From Oscillospiraceae bacterium (GTDB taxonomy: Bacteria; Bacillota; Clostridia; Oscillospirales; Oscillospiraceae): a stretch of DNA of 64,000 nucleotides. Both the position numbers and the translations under genes were made by a program. The first letter of the stretch is position 1; each line of letters starts with the position of its first letter. This document shows positions 9,019 to 17,593 of this stretch, piece by piece. The stretch covers positions 38,818-102,817 of the forward strand of contig SVKU01000006.1 in the NCBI GenBank assembly GCA_015068245.1, in the 5' to 3' direction. The notes under the pieces were generated by a model. The model saw nothing but the letters and a program-made list of their open reading frames with translations, did no database searches and was not told where the DNA came from.

Positions 9019-10132
9019 TTTCATCCCTCCATACCACATGGGCCAGGGATTTGACCATGCTGGAACGGGTGACAACACCTACGACCCTGTTTTCCTCGTC
9101 AAGAACAGGAACGGCATCAATATGATTTTCCATCATCATGTCGAAAACTTCTTTTGCAGACTCGTCTTTGACAGCTGTTGGACCGTGATACAGAGGGACT
9201 TCGCCAACAGGGATATTCTCGCGGCCATAGACCTGGCGGATTTCTTCGATGGTGATCTGGCCCAAAAGATGGTGATTATCATCCACAACAAACAGGGACG
9301 GCACGTGCTTCTGGCGCATAAGCTCAACGCTTTCCACAAGACTGAGTTCGGGAAGCACACAGGCTGCCTTGTCGCTCATGACATCCGATACCGTGTCGGC
9401 CTTGCCGCCGTAAATGCGGTGACGGCCGATAAACTGCTCCACAAACTCGTTTGCGGGATTGCTAAGCAGCTGTTTTGGTGTGGCGGCCTGAACGATTTCG
9501 CCGTCTTTCATGAGGACAATGGTGTCTGCAAGCTTCAGAGCTTCGTCCATATCATGAGTTACAAAAACAATGGTTTTCTTCAGCTTTTGCTGGAGAGATT
9601 TGATCTCTTCCTGAAGCGATTCTCTGGTAATGGGGTCGAGAGCGCCAAAAGGTTCGTCCATCAGTATTATTGGAGGCTCCACAGCCAAAGCCCGGAGAAG
9701 TCCGATACGCTGCTGCTGACCGCCGCTGAGTTCGGACGGGTAACTTGAAAGATACTTCTCGTCCATGTTTACCAGCTTCAACAGTTCCAGAGTTCTTTCT
9801 TTGCGGCGGTTCTCATCCCAGCCCAAAAGCTTGGGAACAACCTCAATATTCTGCTGGATCGTCATATGGGGGAAAAGACCTATCTCCTGAATGACATATC
9901 CAATACCGCGGCGCAGGTCAACGGGATCCACCTGGCTGATATCTTTGCCGTCAACGAAAATGCTGCCGGCGGTGGGGCGGATAAGCCGGTTGATAAGCTG
10001 CAAAGTGGTGGTTTTGCCGCAGCCGGAGGGGCCGATGAGCACCACCAATTGACCTTCTCCAATATGCAGATTGAGGTTTTTCAGCACTTCATGTGTGCCG
10101 TACGCCATGGACACGTTTTCGAACCGAACCAT
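9011..10132 (-). CDS. opuCA: Osmoprotectant ABC transporter ATPase with tandem CBS domains
   Basis: 373 residues. Nucleotide-binding domain: Walker A GPSGCGKTT, signature LSGGQQQR, Walker B IILMDEP, switch His in VTHDMDEA. Residues about 255-365 are two CBS repeats (SLFVVDDNHHLLGQITIEE and VPVLDEENRVVGVVTRSS), the regulatory tail found in OpuCA/ProV-type ATPases. CBS domains of OpuCA homologues bind c-di-AMP in some Firmicutes, which would give a second control point beside the BusR-like repressor. First gene of the five-gene operon, with GGAG about 9 nt before the ATG. Confidence 0.95.
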   Translation of the reverse strand: MVRFENVSMAYGTHEVLKNLNLHIGEGQLVVLIGPSGCGKTTTLQLINRLIRPTAGSIFVDGKDISQVDPVDLRRGIGYVIQEIGLFPHMTIQQNIEVVPKLLGWDENRRKERTLELLKLVNMDEKYLSSYPSELSGGQQQRIGLLRALAVEPPIILMDEPFGALDPITRESLQEEIKSLQQKLKKTIVFVTHDMDEALKLADTIVLMKDGEIVQAATPKQLLSNPANEFVEQFIGRHRIYGGKADTVSDVMSDKAACVLPELSLVESVELMRQKHVPSLFVVDDNHHLLGQITIEEIRQVYGRENIPVGEVPLYHGPTAVKDESAKEVFDMMMENHIDAVPVLDEENRVVGVVTRSSMVKSLAHVVWRDENG

Positions 10133-10189
10133 AAATACTCACTCCAAACATTATTAACGACTTGTGATATCGCAAGGAATGCACGCAAG

Positions 10190-10221
10190 GTGACAACCTG
10201 ATGATAATCCAAAGTTGTCAC
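10190..10221. promoter_or_regulatory. Candidate operator of the opu operon (bipartite inverted repeat)
   Basis: GTGACAAC (10190-10197), 16-bp spacer, GTTGTCAC (10214-10221): perfect 8-bp arms, 10 of 11 if extended outward. Read on the minus strand, one arm lies in the -35/-10 spacer and the other covers the start site, an ideal repressor position. The BusR-like product of the operon is the natural candidate to bind it. Confidence 0.75.
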
Positions 10222-10229
10222 TTTGTCAA
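10201..10229 (-). promoter_or_regulatory. Promoter of the opu operon
   Basis: Minus strand: TTGACA (10229-10224), 17-bp spacer, TATCAT (10206-10201). This predicts transcription from about 10194, a leader of about 60 nt, and GGAG before opuCA. Confidence 0.82.
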
Positions 10230-10258
10230 GTATATGGAAAATTGCGGACGCTGCCCGG

Positions 10259-10300
10259 AAAAAAACGACAGCCCGGACATGAATTTGTCCGGACTGCCTG
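10259..10300 (-). terminator. Intrinsic terminator of the MutS-like operon
   Basis: Read on the minus strand: GTCCGGAC, 8-nt loop, GTCCGGGC-type arms (10268-10298) followed by seven T residues. It insulates the MutS-like genes from the opu promoter 40 bp further on. Confidence 0.82.
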
Positions 10301-10329
10301 ATTGTGCAGATGCTGTTGCTGAAAGAGGG

Positions 10330-11817
10330 CTATTGCATTTCTATACCCTTTCTTCTCAGAACCTCGGCGGCGTAACTGTTATACTCTGGTTCACCTCTGG
10401 TGATTTTGTATGTGGGCTTTGTGCCTTCACCGTCGGCTTCAACGATTATCTTGATGCTGCCGATGGTGCTGCCCCAGGGGATAAGCTCATTGACCCGCTG
10501 ACGGTCAGATGCCAGCTCGTACATATGGGTGACCCAGATGCCTCTGACACCGGCGGCTTTGAACACGCCGATGACCTCCCGGGAAATATGGAGGTTTTCG
10601 TTGGGGCTGGTGGAGTTCAAAGGCTCGTTGAACAGCACAAGGCTGTCTTTCCCGGCTTCCTTGACGGCGTTGGCTATGCGGCCGGCTTCCTCTGCCAGCA
10701 GACCGTGGCGGGAGAATGAAGCTCCGCTGGGAGCAAACACGGTGCATATCTCTGTGACGGGGCTGATGGATGCGTATTCTGCGGGAACAGCGATCCCCAG
10801 CTGGAACAGCCACTGGGTCAGGGCGACGGACAGCAGAAATACGGTTTTGCCGCCCTGATTGGCACCGGTAAGCACCAACAGTTCGCCACCTTTGGCAAAC
10901 TCGATATCGTTGCAGACAACCTTTTCCTTGTTGCTGATTACCAGCAGCGGGTTGAACATGGTTTTTGAGGAAAATGCCTTTTCTTCCATGGGTCTTATTT
11001 CGGGGAAACAGTATTTCAGCCCGTATTTTTCCCAACTGCGGCAAAGCTTGAGGGCAGACAGATAGAAAATGATATCCTGCTTCACTTCGCGGATATCCAT
11101 AGATTCCCGCTTGACGTACATGGTTATAGCCTGAGATGCATCTGCCACAGTGCGGCTCAGCAGCTGAGATGTCATGGCGTGGGCGTTTCTGGTAAACGCC
11201 ATTTTACGGCGTTTTGAGGTCTTTTTCTCAATTCGCAGCAGCTTCAGCTGAGCGGGTTTCAGCTCTTTGTCCAGATTAAAGCCGATGGACACCCGGCTGG
11301 GCAGGGCGTAGGCACCGCAAAGCTCGTCAAAACCGGCACGGATAGCTGCAAAACGCTGGGACGAACCCATGTGCCGGATCTGATCCCTGAGGGCGTTCAT
11401 GCCAACGGAGTTCAGGGTAAGCCCTGAGAACAGCTGACTCAGACGGGTGATCTTGTCCAGATATGAGTCCAGATAGGAAAAGTCACCCAGATTAAGACCG
11501 GGGCCACCGGTGTCGTGATTATTGCGGCGTGAGGTTACGGAGTGGGTCTCCCAGACGTCAAGACAGTCCAGCAGTTCTTCCAGTGCAGTTTCAAGATCGG
11601 GGTTTGAGAGAAGATCCTGCAACACACTCTGGCGGTAGGCAATGACCTCCGTATCGTGAGTCCACGTTTGAATAACATCGTTGACGCTGAGCTTGAAATA
11701 ATTGTTGTAGTTCATAGCGGCGCACAGCCTGTCAAGCTGCAGGTCCTCTATGGTCTGAGGGGTCAGAATTTTATCAGGCTTTCTGGTTCCGCCTTCGGGC
11801 CAAAGTAGAATTCCCAT
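10330..11817 (-). CDS. MutS-like ATPase (domain V with lever helices, no mismatch-binding domain), paralogue A
   Basis: 495 residues from ATG 11817 (MGILLWPEGG), preceded by GGAAAGGGGG; a longer frame to 11865 overlaps the upstream gene and is rejected. The C-terminal third is a MutS-type ABC ATPase: Walker A TGANQGGKT near residue 320, Walker B SLVLFNEP near 396 followed by STS, and the VTHMYELA switch. The Walker B aspartate is Asn, while the catalytic Glu is kept. The N-terminal two thirds are helical and resemble the MutS core/lever region; the mismatch-recognition domain is absent. It shares the N-terminal LLWPxGG motif and the ATPase with paralogue B 17 bp upstream, so a heterodimer is plausible. 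Function unknown. Confidence 0.8.
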   Translation of the reverse strand: MGILLWPEGGTRKPDKILTPQTIEDLQLDRLCAAMNYNNYFKLSVNDVIQTWTHDTEVIAYRQSVLQDLLSNPDLETALEELLDCLDVWETHSVTSRRNNHDTGGPGLNLGDFSYLDSYLDKITRLSQLFSGLTLNSVGMNALRDQIRHMGSSQRFAAIRAGFDELCGAYALPSRVSIGFNLDKELKPAQLKLLRIEKKTSKRRKMAFTRNAHAMTSQLLSRTVADASQAITMYVKRESMDIREVKQDIIFYLSALKLCRSWEKYGLKYCFPEIRPMEEKAFSSKTMFNPLLVISNKEKVVCNDIEFAKGGELLVLTGANQGGKTVFLLSVALTQWLFQLGIAVPAEYASISPVTEICTVFAPSGASFSRHGLLAEEAGRIANAVKEAGKDSLVLFNEPLNSTSPNENLHISREVIGVFKAAGVRGIWVTHMYELASDRQRVNELIPWGSTIGSIKIIVEADGEGTKPTYKITRGEPEYNSYAAEVLRRKGIEMQ

Positions 11818-11834
11818 TTTTCGTCCCCCTTTCC

Positions 11835-13589
11835 TTAAACATCTTCCGGATGCAGCTGCTGCCACACCGGACTGTCGGGCTTAACGTCAACACCGTCGCT
11901 CTGCATTCTGGCAAGCATGGCTTCCAGAGTGACGCCCAGCTTGCTTACGACAGCGTAAGCATAGCTGGATTTGCCGGGAGGACTCTTGATCAGGTTATAG
12001 GTGTAGTTTATGCCGCCGTCGGTCTGTTCGATAGCCATAACGTAGCTTTCCACCTTTTTTGCCATGTCGCTGCCGGAAAGACGCTCCAGACTCATGGCAT
12101 ATATCTCGTTATAGTGGGTGACCATCATGGAGGATACGCCGGCTTTCATCATGTCGCATATCAGGTCAAGACAAATCTCGATACCTTCGGCTGCGGAGGT
12201 GGAGGTCATAGGCTCGTTGAGCAGCACAACGCTTCGGTCGGTCATCTTCTTTTTGAATTCGCCGATACGAATGACTTCAAGACCCATGCGGGAATCTTCG
12301 CTGGTGTCGCTTTCGCCTGCGGCAAAGAGGGTAAACAGAGCGTCCACAGGTTTCAGCTTTGCGCTGACTGCGGGCAGATGGCAGCCTAACTGAAACAGCC
12401 ACATCAGCTGACCGGCGGTGATGATATAGGTGGTTTTGCCGCTGCTGTTGGCGCCGGTAATGATGTTGGCGGCACCTTTTTCACCAAGGTACATATCATT
12501 GGCAACGGCTTTGCTGCCCAAAAGGGCAAGTTCGATCATATATACGCCTTCGGCATCGATGATGGCATCGTCGGAAAACTCGGGTCTGCAGAAAGGCAGT
12601 CCCTTTTCTTTCAGTCTCAGGCACAGTCTTGCGGCGGAGGTGAGAAAAGGAAATTCCCCGCCGAGAGATATCATCTGGAGCCTGCCTGTAAAAGGCAGAT
12701 TCACAACTGCGGAACGCAATTTGGTAAGCTCTGCCTTGGCACTTAAACCCAGCTCGCTGAGAAGATATTCCTGATACGGTACAGTGGTGCCGCCCTGAGG
12801 CATGGAATAAAGCAGAGTAAGCCCGTCGTATCCGTCTTCCGCGCCACGGTCAAGCATACCTGTTTTGCTGTAAGCCCGGGAATTGATCTCGGATATCTCG
12901 AAACTTTGCAGATCCATATTGGGGGAAATGGCGATGTCAACCGCAAAGGAGGAAATACCTGTCCACCAGGTGGCGATCTCGGCCAGTTTTTTGCCTGTTT
13001 CGTCCAGTTTGTCTGCCTTCCATATGTCTTCCACCCACTGCTGCAGTTCGGCCAGACCTTTTGAATGATGAGGGTTGGTACTCAGGGCGTTTTTCAGAAT
13101 TGTCAGAGCCTTGTGATACGCCTTGATGTTTTCATATGTAAAGATGGTGGCTCGGAGCATCTGAGCGTAGTGGTTGTTGGTTTCCTGTTCGTCAAAAACG
13201 CTGCCTGCATCTTTGCGGAGCAGTTTTTCCAGATTGTCGATAAAGCCTTTCATGCTATCGAAAATGACATCGCCGCCGGTAAGACCCTTGATGTTGTCGC
13301 GCACGCCGTCGGAATAGAACTTCATGTTCTCCACCAGCGATGCAACCTCTTCAAAAGCGTCTATCAGGGCATAGCTTGCAATAAGGTCATCGATCATCTC
13401 GTGACGTGCGGTAAGGACATCTCTGTCCCCGGTAAGAAGGCTGTCTGCATATTTCAGGCCTTCTGCCATGGGCATGGATGTAAACAGAATGGAGCACAGG
13501 CGACCAAGATCAAGGTCATCGGTGCATCCGGAAAAATCGGTGTTGTCACGGCTTTTTCCGCCGGGCCACAGTAAACTGAAATCTCCCAA
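11835..13589 (-). CDS. MutS-like ATPase, paralogue B (TTG start preferred)
   Basis: 584 residues if started at TTG 13589, 9 nt after GGAG(AG). This gives an N-terminus LGDFSLLWPGG that lines up with MGILLWPEGG of paralogue A; an ATG at 13610 lacks any ribosome site. Walker A TGANSSGKTT near residue 380, Walker B SVVLLNEPMTSTS near 453 with the same Asp-to-Asn change as its partner, and MVTHYNEIYAM after it. A long helical region precedes the ATPase; no MutS domain I or Smr nuclease is seen. First gene of a two-gene operon with its own promoter. A role in nucleic-acid handling is family inference only. Confidence 0.8.
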   Translation of the reverse strand: MGDFSLLWPGGKSRDNTDFSGCTDDLDLGRLCSILFTSMPMAEGLKYADSLLTGDRDVLTARHEMIDDLIASYALIDAFEEVASLVENMKFYSDGVRDNIKGLTGGDVIFDSMKGFIDNLEKLLRKDAGSVFDEQETNNHYAQMLRATIFTYENIKAYHKALTILKNALSTNPHHSKGLAELQQWVEDIWKADKLDETGKKLAEIATWWTGISSFAVDIAISPNMDLQSFEISEINSRAYSKTGMLDRGAEDGYDGLTLLYSMPQGGTTVPYQEYLLSELGLSAKAELTKLRSAVVNLPFTGRLQMISLGGEFPFLTSAARLCLRLKEKGLPFCRPEFSDDAIIDAEGVYMIELALLGSKAVANDMYLGEKGAANIITGANSSGKTTYIITAGQLMWLFQLGCHLPAVSAKLKPVDALFTLFAAGESDTSEDSRMGLEVIRIGEFKKKMTDRSVVLLNEPMTSTSAAEGIEICLDLICDMMKAGVSSMMVTHYNEIYAMSLERLSGSDMAKKVESYVMAIEQTDGGINYTYNLIKSPPGKSSYAYAVVSKLGVTLEAMLARMQSDGVDVKPDSPVWQQLHPEDV

Positions 13590-13638
13590 TTTGTTTCTCT
13601 CCAAAAACATATTTGTGTTCAAACTAAACACATTTAAT

Positions 13639-13667
13639 ATAATAGCATAGCAACCGGTGCCGTGCAA
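13639..13667 (-). promoter_or_regulatory. Promoter of the MutS-like pair
   Basis: Minus strand TTGCAC (13667-13662), 17 bp, TATTAT (13644-13639). Start predicted near 13632, leaving a leader of about 40 nt to the TTG start. Confidence 0.65.
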
Positions 13668-13683
13668 GAATCAGGTTCAAGTG

Positions 13684-14505
13684 TCAGGTATTTACAATAT
13701 AAACATTCTTCAAATGCACCATGGCTGCCGCCTGCATGTCAGCCATAAGCTCCTCTGACGCAGGTTTGTCGCCCCACATTTTGTAGTTCGGTTTAAAGGG
13801 TATGAGGTGCAGCACCGTTTCCCTGTTCAGTGATGCCAGCCATGCTGCCATGGCTTCCGTTTCTTCGGCGGTGTCGTTATATCCGGGGATAACAGGTGTG
13901 GATATTTCCACATGGCAGCTTTCCATAGCCCGTGAAATGGTGGCCTTTACGGTCTCGATATCGCCTCGTGAACGCTCATAAATACTGCCGGAAAAGCCTT
14001 TAAGGTCAATGTTCATGGCGTCGATGAACGGCAGCAGATGCTCAAAAGGCTCGGCATTGATGTAACCGTTGGTTTTTAAAACCACCAGCTGACCGTATTT
14101 TTCTTTTATCAGCTTTGCACAGTCCATAATAAACTCATAGCCTACCAGGGGTTCATTATACATGAACGCACCGCCGATGCTGCCCCTGCCACGCAGAGCA
14201 CTGACACCTTCTGCTACCTGAGCGGCGGTGTATTTTGAACTGTTTACACCGGCACCGGAAGCGGATATCTCATAGGTGTCGCAGAAACGGCAGTTCATGT
14301 TGCAGCCAAAGCTGCCTATGGTAACTATGCCCGACTCCGGATGAAAATGCCGCAGCGGGACTTCGGTTATGGGCTTTATGGCGATACCGGTTACACGTCC
14401 GTAGTTTATGCAGGTCACCTTTCCGCCTTTGACGGCTCGGGCTTTGCACAGCCCGACTCCGCCCTCGGGGATATCACACATATGTGGACAAAGATCGCAT
14501 ATCAT
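13684..14505 (-). CDS. AmrS-like radical SAM protein (PFL-activase-related)
   Basis: 273 residues. The N-terminus has the cysteine-rich CDLCPHMCDIPEGGVGLC segment typical of AmrS (the radical SAM member of the AmmeMemoRadiSam set). The radical SAM cluster motif CNMNCRFC (C-x3-C-x2-C) is near residue 70, with GGAFMYNEPLVGYEF and VLKTNGYIN as later core strands. The family is about 330 residues, so this is a compact version. The AMMECR1 and Memo partners are not in the window. It is last in a run with DUF3006 and an MBL lipoprotein; GAGG lies 8 nt before the ATG. Substrate unknown. Confidence 0.85.
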   Translation of the reverse strand: MICDLCPHMCDIPEGGVGLCKARAVKGGKVTCINYGRVTGIAIKPITEVPLRHFHPESGIVTIGSFGCNMNCRFCDTYEISASGAGVNSSKYTAAQVAEGVSALRGRGSIGGAFMYNEPLVGYEFIMDCAKLIKEKYGQLVVLKTNGYINAEPFEHLLPFIDAMNIDLKGFSGSIYERSRGDIETVKATISRAMESCHVEISTPVIPGYNDTAEETEAMAAWLASLNRETVLHLIPFKPNYKMWGDKPASEELMADMQAAAMVHLKNVYIVNT

Positions 14506-14515
14506 GGTCTATACC

Positions 14516-14725
14516 TCATTTTCCAAACAGCATATCCATCTTGCTCTTGATGCGCTGCTCTGTTTCTGAATTGTCGGCAATAGTGAAAATGCCGTTTTCA
14601 TGTTTCAGCTTCATACCTTCTCGTGCCTCGGCAGGGATAATGCTTCTGTCAAACTCAGACATGGTGCCGCTTTCGTCTTCCAACACGGCAACGCCGTTTT
14701 CAAATCTGTCGATTATGTAATACAT
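14516..14725 (-). CDS. DUF3006 family small protein
   Basis: 69 residues beginning MYYIIDRFENGVAVLEDE, the standard DUF3006 pattern of a small beta-rich protein. Such proteins are commonly encoded beside ComEC-like MBL-fold proteins, as here (12 bp downstream of one). No catalytic residues are evident; role unknown. Confidence 0.85.
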   Translation of the reverse strand: MYYIIDRFENGVAVLEDESGTMSEFDRSIIPAEAREGMKLKHENGIFTIADNSETEQRIKSKMDMLFGK

Positions 14726-14737
14726 TTTGTTTCCTCC

Positions 14738-15787
14738 TCAGGGTTCGCAGCTGCCGCAGGGGTCATAACCCTGCTTTATCAATTCATCACGGGTACCGGT
14801 GAACTTCTCAAGATTGGATTTTTTTATGTTTGAAACGGAAGAACAGTCGGGAAGATGGAACTTTTTTGATGAGGTGTTCAAGACATAGGTCATCTTTTGT
14901 GTTTCAACTGCGTTTACGGCGGCATCTTCGACAGGAACATTGTTGGAAGTGGTCCAGCTTACTGTTTTTCCGTCGGTAGCGGCGATGATCGTGCCGTGCA
15001 GGTCGGTACGGCGAAGCTCCACGCCTGCGGCGGTGAGTTTATCCAGCGTTTCCTGACAGGGATGCCCGTAACTGTTGCCTTCTCCGCAGGAGATGACGCC
15101 CCAGGTCGGGGAGATCGCATCAAGAAAGCTTTCATCGGTAGATGTGTCGCTGCCATGATGGCTGACTTTGAGAACATCGGCGCTGATGTCGGCTCCTGAG
15201 GCAAGGATATCCGTTTCGGCACTCTTTTCGGCATCGCCGAAAAAAGCAAAGGAAACGTCGCCGCAGGTGAGCTTCAGACCGACAGACCAGTCGTTCATGT
15301 TGTCGCCGTAATCTTCAAGGGGAGCAAGTATGGTGAAAGAGCAGTCGCCCAGAGCGTATTTTGTGCCCGGAACCGGGGCGGTAAGTCCCTGCTGCTTTTC
15401 AATAAGGGCGTCCAGCACGTCTTCAAAGGTTGCGGTATTGCTCTGCTTTTCGGGCATGATAACAACGTCGGTCTCAAAGCTGCTTATAACGTCATCCAGA
15501 CCGCCGATATGGTCCTCGTGAGGATGGGTCCCGATAAGGTAGTCCAGCTTTTTGATGCCCAGTGATTTGAGGTAGCTGACAACGGTATCGCCCATATCGT
15601 TGGTTCCGGCGTCAATGAGCATGGTTTGACCGTTGGAGATTATCAGCGTGCTGTCTGCCTGCCCCACATCGATAAAATGAACTTCTGCAGCAGATAAAGC
15701 CGCAGACGGTGACGGTGCAGGCACAGGTGCGCAGGCAGAAATCAGGAGTGATATAAGAAGTGAAAGTATAATGATTCGTTTTTTCAT
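14738..15787 (-). CDS. ComEC/Rec2-related MBL-fold lipoprotein
   Basis: 349 residues. Lipoprotein signal (LLISAC, Cys near 19), then a metallo-beta-lactamase fold: HFIDVGQADSTLI, the zinc motif THPHEDHIGGLDD and VSHHGSDTS. This subgroup resembles the extracellular nuclease-like domain of the DNA-uptake protein ComEC, but without its membrane channel. The last 50 residues (TSSKKFHLPDCSSV through PCGSC) form a small Cys-containing module found at the end of similar clostridial proteins. Probably a surface-anchored phosphodiesterase or nuclease. GAGGAAAT precedes the ATG; first gene of the three-gene run. Confidence 0.88.
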   Translation of the reverse strand: MKKRIIILSLLISLLISACAPVPAPSPSAALSAAEVHFIDVGQADSTLIISNGQTMLIDAGTNDMGDTVVSYLKSLGIKKLDYLIGTHPHEDHIGGLDDVISSFETDVVIMPEKQSNTATFEDVLDALIEKQQGLTAPVPGTKYALGDCSFTILAPLEDYGDNMNDWSVGLKLTCGDVSFAFFGDAEKSAETDILASGADISADVLKVSHHGSDTSTDESFLDAISPTWGVISCGEGNSYGHPCQETLDKLTAAGVELRRTDLHGTIIAATDGKTVSWTTSNNVPVEDAAVNAVETQKMTYVLNTSSKKFHLPDCSSVSNIKKSNLEKFTGTRDELIKQGYDPCGSCEP

Positions 15788-15816
15788 GTGATTTCCTCAG
15801 TTTCGGTTAACGGATA

Positions 15817-15903
15817 ACAATTAACAGTTAATAACGCACAACGTGACGAGTTTCCCCGTAGGGTCACGGCGTGCCGTGACCGCAACTGTTAACTGTTAAT
15901 TGT
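15817..15903. repeat. Palindromic intergenic element
   Basis: Outer 13-bp perfect inverted repeat ACAATTAACAGTT / AACTGTTAATTGT encloses an inner hairpin GGTCACGGC-gt-GCCGTGACC (15862-15881). The inner hairpin recurs at 21191-21210. A MITE-like or REP-like repeat between divergent genes. Confidence 0.75.
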
Positions 15904-15967
15904 TAACTGTTTACTATTATAACATACTGCTGTAAAAAAGTCTTATACAATTGAACCGGGTCTATTA

Positions 15968-15996
15968 TTTACTCTTGGAACCAAGTGTGATATAAT
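15968..15996 (+). promoter_or_regulatory. Promoter of the DUF1846 gene
   Basis: TTTACT, 17 bp, TATAAT (15991-15996) with an upstream TG making an extended -10. Confidence 0.65.
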
Positions 15997-16044
15997 ATCA
16001 AAGTGTTTTTATCTTTGAATGTTGAGAAGGAATAGGGGATCACT

Positions 16045-17526
16045 ATGATTGGATTTGATAATGACAAATATCTTCAGCTCCAGTCGGAAAACATCGTCAA
16101 ACGTATAGGTGAGTTTGGCGGAAAGCTGTATCTGGAGTTTGGCGGAAAGCTGTTCGATGATTACCATGCGTCCCGTGTACTGCCGGGCTTCCATCCCGAC
16201 AGTAAGGTCAGGATGCTGCTGAAGCTGAAAGACGAAGCGGAGATCGTAATGGTCATTTCCGCCAACGATATAGAGAAAAACAAGGTCAGAGGCGACCTTG
16301 GCATAACCTACGACCTTGATGCTCTGCGCTCTATCGATGCTCTGCGTGAGATCGGGCTGTATGTGGGCTGTGTTGTCATCACTCACTATTGCGGTCAGCC
16401 TGCTGCAGACGCTTTTGAGAAACGACTGGAAACTCTTGGCGTTAAGGTGTACCGCCATTATCTCATAGCAGATTACCCCAACAATTTGCCGCTGATCGTA
16501 TCCGAAGACGGTTTCGGCAAGAACGATTATATCGAAACCACCCGTTCTCTGGTGGTAATAACCGCACCCGGTCCCGGCAGCGGAAAAATGGCTGTTTGCC
16601 TCAGTCAGCTTTATCACGACCACATGCGGGGTATCAGCTCCGGATACTCCAAATTTGAAACCTTCCCCATTTGGAATCTGCCGCTGAGCCATCCGGTAAA
16701 TCTGGCCTATGAAGCTGCCACCGCAGATTTGGACGATGTCAACATGATCGACCCCTATCATCTTGAAGCCTATGGCCAGAGTGCCGTAAACTATAACCGC
16801 GATGTGGAAGTTTTCCCTGTACTCAGTGCCATACTCGACCGCATCATGGGCAGTTCGCCCTACAAAAGCCCCACGGATATGGGTGTTAATATGGTAGGCT
16901 TCTGCATTGTTGACGATGAAGTCTGCCGCGAAGCCTCCAAGCAGGAAGTTATCCGGCGTTATTATGCCGCTGCCTGCAAAGAACGTCAGGGTATGGGCGA
17001 AGCAGGCGAAGTGTCCCGTCTTGAGCTTATCATGAGCAAGCTGAACATCAGCAAAACGGACAGGCCTACAGTAAATGTGGCAATTCAGCGTTCGGAAGAA
17101 ACCGAAAACCAGCCTGCTGTTGCGCTTCAGCTGCCGGACGGAAGAATGGTTACGGGCAAAACCTCGTCACTTCTGGGTCCGTCTGCTGCCGCACTAATAA
17201 ATGCCCTTAAAGAGCTGGCAGGGATCCCCAATGAGATAGAGCTTATTGCACCGTCTGCCATCAAGCAGATACAGGCATTGAAAACCGGACAGATGGGCAG
17301 CCACAACCCCCGGCTCCATACCGACGAAGTGCTTATCGCAATGGCTATCTGCGCCGCCACCGACCCTCAGGCAGCAGCGGCTATGGCTCAGCTGTCCAAC
17401 CTTAAAGGAGCAGAGGCCCACGCAACGGTCATTTTGTCCCGTGTTGATGAAAACGTGTTCCAGAAGCTGGGCGTGAACGTCACCTGTGAGCCTCAGTATC
17501 AGACGGAGAAGCTGTATCATAACTGA
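16045..17526 (+). CDS. DUF1846 family protein
   Basis: 493 residues, matching the full length of DUF1846 proteins (about 500). Recognisable features are MIGFDNDKYLQLQSENI at the N-terminus, the central nucleotide-binding-like APGPGSGKMAVCLSQLYHD around residues 173-190, and a C-terminal half reading LPDGRMVTGKTSSLLGPSAA. Structures exist for the family but the reaction is not established to my knowledge. The glycine-rich PGPGSGK stretch suggests phosphate or nucleotide binding. The gene stands alone with its own promoter and a TGAGAAGGAA-type ribosome site. Confidence 0.9.
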   Translation: MIGFDNDKYLQLQSENIVKRIGEFGGKLYLEFGGKLFDDYHASRVLPGFHPDSKVRMLLKLKDEAEIVMVISANDIEKNKVRGDLGITYDLDALRSIDALREIGLYVGCVVITHYCGQPAADAFEKRLETLGVKVYRHYLIADYPNNLPLIVSEDGFGKNDYIETTRSLVVITAPGPGSGKMAVCLSQLYHDHMRGISSGYSKFETFPIWNLPLSHPVNLAYEAATADLDDVNMIDPYHLEAYGQSAVNYNRDVEVFPVLSAILDRIMGSSPYKSPTDMGVNMVGFCIVDDEVCREASKQEVIRRYYAAACKERQGMGEAGEVSRLELIMSKLNISKTDRPTVNVAIQRSEETENQPAVALQLPDGRMVTGKTSSLLGPSAAALINALKELAGIPNEIELIAPSAIKQIQALKTGQMGSHNPRLHTDEVLIAMAICAATDPQAAAAMAQLSNLKGAEAHATVILSRVDENVFQKLGVNVTCEPQYQTEKLYHN

Positions 17527-17593
17527 TGATAACGGCAGACTTTGCCGTTGAGTCATATATTGAAAAGAAAATAAAGGAAAAGGAGATACCAAA

